Translations under genes and position numbers: made by a program
Assembly (NCBI GenBank): GCA_030841245.1
Contig: JAVEDG010000411.1
Coordinates: 1 to 7,102, forward strand
Reading direction: 5' to 3'
DNA from: Actinomycetota bacterium
GTDB lineage: Bacteria > Actinomycetota > Actinomycetes > JACCUZ01
DNA: 7,102 nucleotides
The notes under the pieces: generated by a model
Databases searched by the model: none
What the model saw: the letters and a program-made list of their open reading frames with translations, nothing else
Told to the model about the DNA's origin: nothing
Shown here: in pieces, positions 1-4,863 of the stretch
Layout of the letters: the number at the start of each line of letters is the position of its first letter
Numbering within the stretch: position 1 is the stretch's first letter

Positions 1-9
1 GGACAGGCC

Positions 10-129
10 CGTGGACGAGGCTGTGGGCCACGCCGGGCAGCCGTGTGCACCGGCTGTGGACACAGGTGTGAATTCCCGGCTGCGACGGAGCCGGCCCCCG
101 CTCCCGTGGTGCGGGTTCTCTCGTCCACG
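10..129. other. DnaA-box-like TCCAC words in the left intergenic region
   Basis: Positions 1-176 hold no convincing gene. Three words resemble the actinobacterial DnaA box TTGTCCACA: TCGTCCACG on the minus strand at 18-10, GTGTCCACA on the minus strand at 63-55 (8 of 9 matches), and TCGTCCACG on the plus strand at 121-129. The first and last belong to a perfect 10-bp inverted repeat with arms 10-19 and 120-129. In many actinobacteria dnaB lies close to the rpsF-rplI block, so this may be the upstream region of a replication gene beyond the left edge; that is inference. Three near-matches in a GC-rich region could also arise by chance, and this is not a replication origin on the evidence seen. 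Confidence 0.25.
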
Positions 130-147
130 ACCTGTGCACGAGAGAAA

Positions 148-168
148 GTCGGGCGCGCTGTCTAGCAT
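148..168 (+). promoter_or_regulatory. Promoter of the MATE gene, apparently leaderless
   Basis: TAGCAT at 163-168 fits the actinobacterial -10 consensus TAnnnT. Only eight bases separate it from the ATG at 177, so transcription would begin at or next to the start codon. There is no Shine-Dalgarno sequence before the ATG, which supports a leaderless mRNA. No TTGACA-like -35 is seen at the usual distance. GTC occurs at 148-150, twelve bases before the -10. Confidence 0.5.
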
Positions 169-176
169 CCGGACCG

Positions 177-1547
177 ATGACCGATCCCGGCTCCTCCGAA
201 CGACGGACCCGCGTCCTGCGCCGGACGCTGCGACGCCAGCCCCACGACCGAGAGATCTTCCGACTCGCCGCGCCCGCGTTCGGCGCCCTGGTCGCCGAGC
301 CGCTCTTCCTGCTGGCTGACTCGGCGATCGTGGGCCACCTCGGGACGCCGCAGCTGGCCGGGCTCGGTGTTGCCGCCGCCCTGCTGGCCACCCTGGTGTC
401 CGTCTGCGTGTTCCTGGCCTACGGCACCACGGCGTCGGTCGCCCGCCGAGTAGGGGCAGGGGACCTGACCCGGGCGATCACGCAGGGACTCGACGGCATG
501 TGGCTCGCCGCCGGGCTCGGCGCGGTGCTCGCGCTCGGCGGCCTGCTGCTCGCCGGACCGCTGGTCCACGCCTTCGGGACCTCCGCGGTTGCGGCGCCCT
601 ACGCCCGGACCTACCTGCGGATCTCCCTCGCCGGGCTGCCGGCGATGCTGCTCGTGCTGGCCGCGACCGGGGTGCTGCGCGGGCTGCAGGACACCCGTAC
701 TCCGCTGGTCGTCGCCGTGGTGGGCTTCGGCGCCAACATCGCCCTCAACCTGATGCTGGTCTTCCCCGTCGGCCTGGGCATCGCCGGCTCCGCGCTCGGC
801 ACCGTTCTCGCCCAGGTCGGGATGGCCGCGTCGTACCTCGTCGTCGTGGTGCGCGGCGCGCGGCGGCACGGCTCAGCCCTGCGGCCCGACCTGCGTGGCA
901 TCCGCGCGGCGGCATCCACCGGCATCCCGCTGTTCCTGCGCACCCTGACGTTGCGCGCCGCGCTGCTCCTGATGACCTACGTCGCCACGGCCGCCGGCAC
1001 CGTCGCCGTGGCCGCCCACCAGGTGGCGTTCAGCATCTGGGGCTTCCTGGCGCTCGCACTCGACGCGGTCGCCATCGCCGGCCAGGCGATAGTCGGCCGT
1101 CACCTCGGCGCCGGCGACGCGATCGGCACCCGGGCCGCCACCCGCCGCATGGTCGAGTGGGGAGTGCTGGCGGGGGTGGCGCTGGCGTTCCTCGTGGTCG
1201 GGCTGCGCGCGGTCTACGTGCCGCTGTTCACCGACGACCCGGCGGTGCGGTCGCTGCTCCGTTCGGTGCTGGTGGTCGCCGCGGTCTTCCAGCCCGTGTG
1301 CGGCGTGGTCTTCGCTCTTGACGGGGTGCTGATCGGGGCCGGCGACGGCCGCTACCTGGCCGTCGCGGGAGTCGTGACTCTGGGCTGCTTCGCCCCGCTG
1401 GCGATCACCGTCCTGCTCACCGACGCCGGGCTGGTGTGGTTGTGGTGGGCCTTCGGAACGTTCATGCTCGCGCGCCTGGTCACGTTGGTCCTGCGTGCGC
1501 GCGGCGGCCGCTGGCTGGTCACCGGCGCCGCGCTGCCGCCCAGGTGA
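177..1547 (+). CDS. MATE-family multidrug/toxin efflux transporter (DinF-like)
   Basis: This 456-residue protein has the size and layout of MATE transporters: twelve hydrophobic segments in two related halves, the second beginning near residue 245 after a basic loop (about 226-245). Family-type motifs are visible. TM1 ends in LADSAIVGHLG (residues 46-56) with an acidic residue at Asp48. LRGLQDTRTPL (167-177) is followed by an Asn-containing helix FGANIALNLMLVF (184-196). The second half has AAHQVAFSIWGF (279-290) and a second-half counterpart LDGVLIGAGDGRYL (381-394). MATE proteins sit in the cytoplasmic membrane and export organic cations, drugs or metabolites in exchange for Na+ or H+; the substrate here cannot be read from sequence. 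The basic N-terminus (RRTRVLRRTLRR) is cytoplasmic by the positive-inside rule. ATG 177 was chosen because of the -10 eight bases upstream. The gene stands alone and converges on the DinB-like gene with a 12-bp gap. Confidence 0.93.
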   Translation: MTDPGSSERRTRVLRRTLRRQPHDREIFRLAAPAFGALVAEPLFLLADSAIVGHLGTPQLAGLGVAAALLATLVSVCVFLAYGTTASVARRVGAGDLTRAITQGLDGMWLAAGLGAVLALGGLLLAGPLVHAFGTSAVAAPYARTYLRISLAGLPAMLLVLAATGVLRGLQDTRTPLVVAVVGFGANIALNLMLVFPVGLGIAGSALGTVLAQVGMAASYLVVVVRGARRHGSALRPDLRGIRAAASTGIPLFLRTLTLRAALLLMTYVATAAGTVAVAAHQVAFSIWGFLALALDAVAIAGQAIVGRHLGAGDAIGTRAATRRMVEWGVLAGVALAFLVVGLRAVYVPLFTDDPAVRSLLRSVLVVAAVFQPVCGVVFALDGVLIGAGDGRYLAVAGVVTLGCFAPLAITVLLTDAGLVWLWWAFGTFMLARLVTLVLRARGGRWLVTGAALPPR

Positions 1548-1559
1548 GCGTCGGCGCGG

Positions 1560-2099
1560 TCAGTCGCCGGTGACGCCGTCGATGCACTCGCGCAGCAGGT
1601 CGGCGTGGCCGCAGTGCCGGGCGTACTCCTCGATCATGTGCAGCACCAAAGCCCGGATGTCGATCGCCGTCTCCCCCGGGCCGTCCCGGCGGGCCAGCAC
1701 GAAGGTGTCGTCGAAGTCGCGAGCGGCCAGCACGGCACGGGCCGCCTCGACCTCGCGGTGGTACGTCGCGAAGTCGGCCTCAGCATCGGCCGCGTCGACC
1801 TCGTCGAACTCGCCGTCGGGGCTGGCGTCGCTCCAGTAGATCCCCTGGACCGGCTCGCCCGCGACCCGGGTCCGGAACCAGATCCGCTCGACGTCGGCCA
1901 TGTGCCGCACCAGGCCGAGCAGTGACATCGACGACGGCGGGACGGCGCGCGCCTTGAGCTGCGCGGCACTCAGGCCGGCGCACTTCCACAGCAGCGTCTC
2001 GCGGAAGTAGTCGAGCAGCGCCTCGGTGGCCTGGCGCTCGGGTGCGACGTTCGGTGACTGGGTGCGTTCGACCGCGGGCGCGGTCCAGGTGTCCGCCAT
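1560..2099 (-). CDS. DinB/DUF664-superfamily protein (mycothiol-transferase-like fold)
   Basis: This 179-residue protein resembles the DUF664 branch of the DinB superfamily: four-helix-bundle, usually metal-binding enzymes that include mycothiol, bacillithiol and glutathione S-transferase-like members. Typical segments are LLWKCAGLSAAQLKA (36-50), SLLGLVRHMADVERIWF (59-75) and MIEEYARHCGHADLLRECIDG (155-175). Likely metal ligands are His66 together with Glu158 and His162, with His165 also conserved in this type; this is the H...ExxxH arrangement known from mycothiol-dependent maleylpyruvate isomerase. The middle region (about 90-110) is acidic and probably a loop. The protein is presumably cytoplasmic. 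The substrate is unknown, and mycothiol use is only inferred from the family and likely host. The family name derives from a DNA-damage-inducible Bacillus gene and does not mean DNA polymerase IV. ATG 2099 was chosen because a -10 lies seven bases upstream and no Shine-Dalgarno is present. Confidence 0.85.
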   Translation of the reverse strand: MADTWTAPAVERTQSPNVAPERQATEALLDYFRETLLWKCAGLSAAQLKARAVPPSSMSLLGLVRHMADVERIWFRTRVAGEPVQGIYWSDASPDGEFDEVDAADAEADFATYHREVEAARAVLAARDFDDTFVLARRDGPGETAIDIRALVLHMIEEYARHCGHADLLRECIDGVTGD

Positions 2100-2106
2100 G
2101 ACGCCG

Positions 2107-2127
2107 ACCCTAGGGCGTGCCCGGGAC
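2107..2127 (-). promoter_or_regulatory. Promoter of the DinB-like gene, apparently leaderless
   Basis: On the minus strand TAGGGT (2112 to 2107) fits TAnnnT and ends seven bases before the ATG at 2099, so the transcript should begin at the start codon. No Shine-Dalgarno sequence is present. GTC (2127 to 2125) lies twelve bases before the -10, the same offset as in the MATE and nfo promoters. The promoter sits just after the terminator hairpin of the ribosomal operon, so this gene is probably a separate unit despite the shared orientation. Confidence 0.5.
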
Positions 2128-2130
2128 GCG

Positions 2131-2168
2131 GAACGGACCCGCCTCCGGTGAGGAGAGCGGGCCCGCCC
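2131..2168 (-). terminator. Rho-independent-type hairpin ending the rpsF-ssb-rpsR-rplI operon
   Basis: An imperfect inverted repeat lies 22-59 bases past the rplI stop. The core pairs 2135-2146 with 2152-2164 with one bulged base (2156) and a 5-base loop, giving 12 pairs. As minus-strand RNA the stem extends outward to 2131/2168. Several A-C mismatches of the plus strand become G-U pairs in minus-strand RNA, indicating that the structure functions in the rplI direction. There is no U-tract, which is common for actinobacterial terminators. Confidence 0.7.
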
Positions 2169-2189
2169 ACGGCGTCGGGGACGCTGCTG

Positions 2190-2636
2190 CTAGCCGGCGA
2201 CGACCTCGAGTGACACGGTGGCCGTGACCTCGGGATGCACCCGGACGGTCACCTGGTGCGCGCCCACCGTCTTGATCGGTGCGCCGATCTCGATCCGGCG
2301 CTTGTCCACCTGCGGACCCCCGGCCCGGCCCACGGCGTCGGCGATGTCGGCGACGGTCACCGACCCGAACAGCCGGCCGGTGCCGCCTGCCCGCACCGGG
2401 AGCTTGACCGTGAGGTTCTCGAGCTGGCCCTTGACGTCCTTGGCGTGACCGAGGTCGGAGATGGAGCGGACCTCGCGGCCGCGCCGGATCGACTCGATCT
2501 GCTTCTCGCCGCCGCGGGTCCAGCGCATCGCGGCTCCGCGCGGCACGAGGTAGTTGCGGCCGGAGCCGTCCTTCACCTCGACCACGTCGCCGGGACCGCC
2601 GAGGCCGGCGACCTCCTGGGTCAGGATGAGCTTCAT
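2190..2636 (-). CDS. rplI: 50S ribosomal protein L9
   Basis: This 148-residue protein is full length for L9, which binds 23S rRNA near the L1 stalk through its N-terminal domain and extends a long helix to a C-terminal domain. The N-terminal domain begins MKLILTQEVAGLG and carries NYLVPRGAA (28-36), the hallmark of the family. A connecting helix follows, and the C-terminal domain contains KLPVRAGGTGRLFGSVT (78-94) and a final beta region TVRVHPEVTATVSLEVVAG. One oddity is Ser25 in DGSGRNYL, where most L9 proteins have Tyr or Phe. The ATG is preceded by a G-rich Shine-Dalgarno (GAGGGGG) immediately after the rpsR stop; only 14 bases separate the two genes, implying translational coupling. It is the last gene of the operon. 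Confidence 0.98.
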   Translation of the reverse strand: MKLILTQEVAGLGGPGDVVEVKDGSGRNYLVPRGAAMRWTRGGEKQIESIRRGREVRSISDLGHAKDVKGQLENLTVKLPVRAGGTGRLFGSVTVADIADAVGRAGGPQVDKRRIEIGAPIKTVGAHQVTVRVHPEVTATVSLEVVAG

Positions 2637-2650
2637 CTCTGCGCCCCCCT

Positions 2651-2887
2651 CTAGCGAGCGGTGCTCGTGTAGGGCAGCAGCGCCATCTCGCGGCTGTTCT
2701 TGACCGCCGTGGCGACGTCGCGCTGGTGCTGGGTGCAGTTGCCGGTGACCCGGCGAGCCCGGATCTTGCCACGGTCGGAGATGAACTTGCGCAGCAGGTT
2801 GGTGTCCTTGTAGTCGACGTAGGTCGCCTTCTCCTTGCAGAAGACGCAGACCTTCTTCTTCGGCTTGCGGGGCGGTGGCTTGGCCAT
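2651..2887 (-). CDS. rpsR: 30S ribosomal protein S18, zinc-binding (C+) form
   Basis: The 78-residue product matches actinobacterial S18 throughout, including DYKDTNLLRKFISDRGKIRARRVTG (25-49) and the C-terminal ALLPYTSTAR. S18 binds the 30S platform as a heterodimer with S6, the product of the first gene of this operon. Four potential zinc ligands are present: Cys14, Cys17, Cys51 and His54, so this is the zinc-containing paralogue. Many actinobacteria also keep a zinc-free copy elsewhere under Zur control; none is seen in this window. The N-terminus is a Pro/Lys-rich extension (MAKPPPRKPKKK). A GGAG Shine-Dalgarno lies seven bases before the ATG. The 118-bp gap to ssb is by far the longest within the operon. 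Confidence 0.98.
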   Translation of the reverse strand: MAKPPPRKPKKKVCVFCKEKATYVDYKDTNLLRKFISDRGKIRARRVTGNCTQHQRDVATAVKNSREMALLPYTSTAR

Positions 2888-2910
2888 CGTGGTGCTCCAG
2901 TCCGTGCGAG

Positions 2911-2927
2911 CCCGGCCTCAGGCCGGG
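2911..2927 (-). repeat. Perfect 7-bp stem hairpin between ssb and rpsR
   Basis: CCCGGCC and GGCCGGG (2911-2917 and 2921-2927) flank a three-base loop in the 118-bp gap between ssb and rpsR, 24 bases before the rpsR ATG in minus-strand RNA. It has no U-tract and lies inside the operon, so full termination is unlikely. It could act as an attenuator, an mRNA processing or stability element, or have no role. No TAnnnT promoter is evident in the gap. Confidence 0.4.
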
Positions 2928-2968
2928 ATGGTCGGCCCCGGCGGGTGCCGGAGCGGGTGGTTCGGGCG

Positions 2969-2980
2969 GGCGCGCGCGCC
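2969..2980. repeat. 12-bp alternating CG palindrome in the ssb-rpsR gap
   Basis: GGCGCGCGCGCC is a perfect palindrome with an eight-base alternating CG core (2971-2978). Such tracts can adopt Z-DNA or fold as a tiny hairpin, but in DNA of this GC content it may be incidental. Confidence 0.3.
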
Positions 2981-3005
2981 AGGACGGCGTACGCGGATGG
3001 ATCTT

Positions 3006-3518
3006 TCAGAAGGGCGGCTCGTCGCCGGCGCCGGGGGCGTTCCAGCCGGCGCCCCCTCCGGCGGCAGCGCCGCCGGTGGCAGCCGGTGCGGCGGAGGCCC
3101 ACGGGTCGTTGTCGGGCTGCTGGGCGCCGAAGCCGCCGCTGCCGCCGCCGCGCTGGGTCTTGACGACCTTGGCGGTGGCGTTGCGCAGGCTGGGGCCCAC
3201 CTCGTCGACCTCGACCTCGAAGACGGTGCGCTTCTCGCCCTCCTTGGTCTCGTACGAGCGCTGCTTGAGCCGCCCGGACACGATGACCCGCATGCCGCGC
3301 TGCAGTGACTCGGCGACGTTCTCGGCCGCCTGGCGCCACACGTTGCAGCTGAGGAAGAGGCTCTCGCCGTCCTTCCACTCGTTGGTCGCCTTGTCCAGGA
3401 ACCGGGGCGTGGACGCGACCCGGAACTTCGCGACCGCGGCTCCGGACGGCGTGAACCGCAGCTCCGGGTCGTCGACGAGGTTCCCGACGAGGGTGATGTT
3501 GGTGTCGCCTGCTGCCAT
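3006..3518 (-). CDS. ssb: Single-stranded DNA-binding protein
   Basis: The 170-residue product has an N-terminal OB-fold domain (about residues 5-115). It starts ITLVGNLVDDPELRFTPSG and includes NVWRQAAENVAESLQRGMRVIVSGRLKQRSYE (59-90) and EKRTVFEVEVDEVGPSLRNAT. The domain binds ssDNA as a tetramer during replication, repair and recombination. A Gly/Ala-rich disordered linker follows (about 123-160), ending in the acidic tip DEPPF, the SSB-Ct peptide that recruits partner proteins. It is therefore a full-length replicative-type SSB. Its start ATG lies 11 bases past the rpsF stop. The Shine-Dalgarno AAGGA overlaps that TAA stop, which suggests translational coupling. The gene order rpsF-ssb-rpsR-rplI is the classical one. 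Confidence 0.98.
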   Translation of the reverse strand: MAAGDTNITLVGNLVDDPELRFTPSGAAVAKFRVASTPRFLDKATNEWKDGESLFLSCNVWRQAAENVAESLQRGMRVIVSGRLKQRSYETKEGEKRTVFEVEVDEVGPSLRNATAKVVKTQRGGGSGGFGAQQPDNDPWASAAPAATGGAAAGGGAGWNAPGAGDEPPF

Positions 3519-3529
3519 GGCTCTTGTCC

Positions 3530-3820
3530 TTAGCGGTGGTCGGGGCGGATGACCTTGGTGCGCAGCACTGCCTCGTTGAGGTTGAGCTGGCGGTCCAGCT
3601 CCTTGACCGTCGCCGGCTCGGCCTGCAGGTCGACGACGGCATAGATGCCTTCAGTCTTCTTCGAGATCTCGAACGAGAGGCGGCGTCGCCCCCAGATGTC
3701 GACCTTCTCGACGCTGCCGCCGTCGGTCTTCACGACGTTCAGGAACTGGTCGAGTGCTGGTGCAACGGTGCGCTCCTCGATGTCGGGATCGAGAATGACC
3801 ATGAGCTCGTAATGACGCAT
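3530..3820 (-). CDS. rpsF: 30S ribosomal protein S6
   Basis: This 96-residue product is the usual S6 length and begins MRHYELMVILDPDIEERTV. It contains the conserved IWGRRRLSFEISKKTEGIYAVVDLQAEPATVKELDRQL (42-79) and ends LRTKVIRPDHR. S6 pairs with S18 on the 30S platform. The frame stays open 31 codons further upstream to 3913, but that extension has no family similarity. ATG 3820 is chosen because it gives the canonical N-terminus and is preceded by a very strong Shine-Dalgarno (AGGAGGTG) ten bases upstream. It is the first gene of the operon, behind a structured leader that may regulate its translation. Confidence 0.98.
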   Translation of the reverse strand: MRHYELMVILDPDIEERTVAPALDQFLNVVKTDGGSVEKVDIWGRRRLSFEISKKTEGIYAVVDLQAEPATVKELDRQLNLNEAVLRTKVIRPDHR

Positions 3821-3915
3821 GCGGGCAACCCACCTCCTCTGGACTCGACGGCCACGGCCTTTCCGTGACAGGAGGGTTACTGCGTCGCCCACCGCGTGGT
3901 CAGCGGCGGGCACCG
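3821..3915 (-). promoter_or_regulatory. Structured rpsF 5' leader, candidate ribosomal-protein feedback element
   Basis: Read as minus-strand RNA, the leader can form three elements in order. First is a hairpin with arms 3911-3903 and 3895-3887 (nine pairs including one G-U, seven-base loop). Second, AACCCTCCT (3878 to 3870) can pair with the Shine-Dalgarno region AGGAGGTGGGTT (3838 to 3827) through CCTCCT:AGGAGG plus AAC:GTT with a three-base bulge. Third, a small hairpin CACGG/CCGTG (3867-3863 and 3857-3853) nests inside. The G-U pair appears only in minus-strand RNA. The predicted transcription start lies about four bases before the first hairpin. S6-S18 is known to bind its own leader in E. 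coli and B. subtilis; whether this leader carries that binding motif could not be determined here. Confidence 0.45.
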
Positions 3916-3921
3916 GAGGAC

Positions 3922-3927
3922 AGGCTA
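3922..3927 (-). promoter_or_regulatory. Candidate -10 of the rpsF operon
   Basis: TAGCCT on the minus strand fits TAnnnT and would start transcription near 3915, giving a leader of about 95 bases. No good TTGACA-like -35 is seen; the sequence 17-19 bases upstream is the A/T-rich TTTCTATA, which is unusually A/T-rich for this region. The assignment is tentative. Confidence 0.4.
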
Positions 3928-3989
3928 CAGGGGCCGGGCCGGGCTATAGAAATCTCCTCCACAGCAGGCGCACCTTCCTGGCCGGGTTT

Positions 3990-4020
3990 CGCGACCGGCC
4001 GCCGCCGGCAGCCGGTCGCG
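3990..4020. repeat. 10-bp perfect inverted repeat upstream of nfo
   Basis: CGCGACCGGC (3990-3999) and its exact complement (4011-4020) flank an 11-base spacer in the divergent rpsF/nfo region. The repeat lies about 40-70 bases upstream of the predicted nfo transcription start, immediately upstream of where a -35 would be. It could be an operator or a cruciform-forming element. A transcript reading through it would form a strong hairpin, but no gene ends here, so it is unlikely to be a terminator. Confidence 0.4.
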
Positions 4021-4031
4021 GCCACGCGGGC

Positions 4032-4053
4032 TGTCCGCTCCCCGTCATAGGCT
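4032..4053 (+). promoter_or_regulatory. Promoter of nfo, leaderless, with PafBC/RecA-NDp-like spacing
   Basis: TAGGCT at 4048-4053 fits TAnnnT and ends six bases before the nfo ATG, with no Shine-Dalgarno, so the mRNA is probably leaderless. TGTC at 4032-4035 is positioned as in the actinobacterial RecA-independent damage promoter TTGTCRGTG-N8-TAnnnT: the nine-base element 4031-4039, then exactly eight bases, then the -10. Five of the nine positions of the upstream element match. A damage-inducible endonuclease IV would make sense, but the match is incomplete. No Chi-type SOS box (GAAC-N4-GTTC) was seen. Confidence 0.4.
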
Positions 4054-4059
4054 CGGACG

Positions 4060-4863
4060 ATGACCGCACTGCGCATCGGAGCTCATGTCGACCAGGCCGA
4101 CCCGGTCGCCGAGGCCCAGGCACGAGGCGCCGACCTGGCCCAGTTCTTCCTGGGGGACCCGCAGGGTTGGAAGGGTCCGGTCGTCGCGTACGCCGGGGGC
4201 GGCGAGGCGCTGCGCACCGCGGCCGCGCAGGCCGACGTCGACCTGTACGTGCACGCGCCGTACGTCATCAACGTCGCGACGTCGAACAACCGGATCCGCA
4301 TCCCGAGCCGCAAGCTGCTCGACCAGCAGGTGCAGGCGGCCACCGCGATCGGCGCCAAGGGCCTGATCGTGCACGGGGGACATGTGCTCAAGGACGACGA
4401 CCCGGCGCTGGGCGTCGACAACTGGTGCAAGACCTTCGAGCGCACGGAGCTCGCACTCCCGGTGCTGATCGAGAACACCGCCGGTGGCGGCAACGCCATG
4501 GCGCGGCGGCTGGACCGGGTGGCCCGGCTCTGGGACGCGCTGGCCGGACGGGTCGACATGGACCGCATCGGCTTCTGCCTGGACACCTGCCACGCCCACG
4601 CGGGTGGTGAGGAGTTGCCCGGCATCGTCGACCGCGTGAAGGCCGTCACCGGTCGGGTGGACCTGGTGCACGCCAACGACTCCAAGGACACCTTCGACTC
4701 GGGCGCGGACCGCCACGACAACTTCGGCTCCGGCCGGATCGACCCGGACGAGATCGTGGCGGTGGCCGCCGCCGCCGGGGCACCGGTCGTCTGCGAGACG
4801 CCCGGGGGCGTTGCCGGTCAAGGCGCCGACATCGCCTTCCTGCGCGAGCGGCTGCCCCGCTAG
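4060..4863 (+). CDS. nfo: Endonuclease IV (deoxyribonuclease IV, AP endonuclease)
   Basis: This 267-residue TIM-barrel protein is of the endonuclease IV family. It cleaves DNA 5' to abasic sites and removes 3'-blocking groups in base-excision repair, using three zinc ions. All nine expected metal ligands can be placed by comparison with E. coli Nfo: His65 (YVHAPY), His105 (VHGGH), Glu138 (IENTAG), Asp175 and His178 (LDTCHAHAGG), His204 (VHANDS), Asp217 and His219 (ADRHDNFGSG) and Glu246 (CETPGG). The enzyme is therefore expected to be active. It is slightly shorter than E. coli Nfo (285 residues), as usual for actinobacteria. ATG 4060 is supported by the -10 six bases upstream and by the IGAHV start typical of the family. 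The gene is divergent from rpsF. Its TAG stop overlaps the stop of the convergent MarR gene. Confidence 0.96.
   Translation: MTALRIGAHVDQADPVAEAQARGADLAQFFLGDPQGWKGPVVAYAGGGEALRTAAAQADVDLYVHAPYVINVATSNNRIRIPSRKLLDQQVQAATAIGAKGLIVHGGHVLKDDDPALGVDNWCKTFERTELALPVLIENTAGGGNAMARRLDRVARLWDALAGRVDMDRIGFCLDTCHAHAGGEELPGIVDRVKAVTGRVDLVHANDSKDTFDSGADRHDNFGSGRIDPDEIVAVAAAAGAPVVCETPGGVAGQGADIAFLRERLPR

Noticed and set aside
1552..1569. Terminator hairpin between the MATE and DinB-like genes
   Set aside because: Only a five-pair stem (CGGCG/CGCCG) across the DinB-like stop; too weak in this GC-rich context to call.
2110..3642. 510-codon open frame on the minus strand across rplI, rpsR and ssb
   Set aside because: It is Arg/Pro/Ser-rich shadow coding in the wrong frame of four clear ribosomal-operon genes; long spurious frames are expected in DNA this GC-rich.
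3821..3913. Upstream extension of rpsF to a start at 3913
   Set aside because: The extra 31 residues are unlike S6, would lie over the Shine-Dalgarno, and the canonical MRHYE start at 3820 has a strong ribosome binding site.
4020..4060. LexA/SOS box in front of nfo
   Set aside because: No GAAC-N4-GTTC or close variant is present; only the partial RecA-independent motif was found.
4045..4821. 258-codon minus-strand frame opposite nfo
   Set aside because: It is antisense to an endonuclease IV with all nine metal ligands; no independent support.
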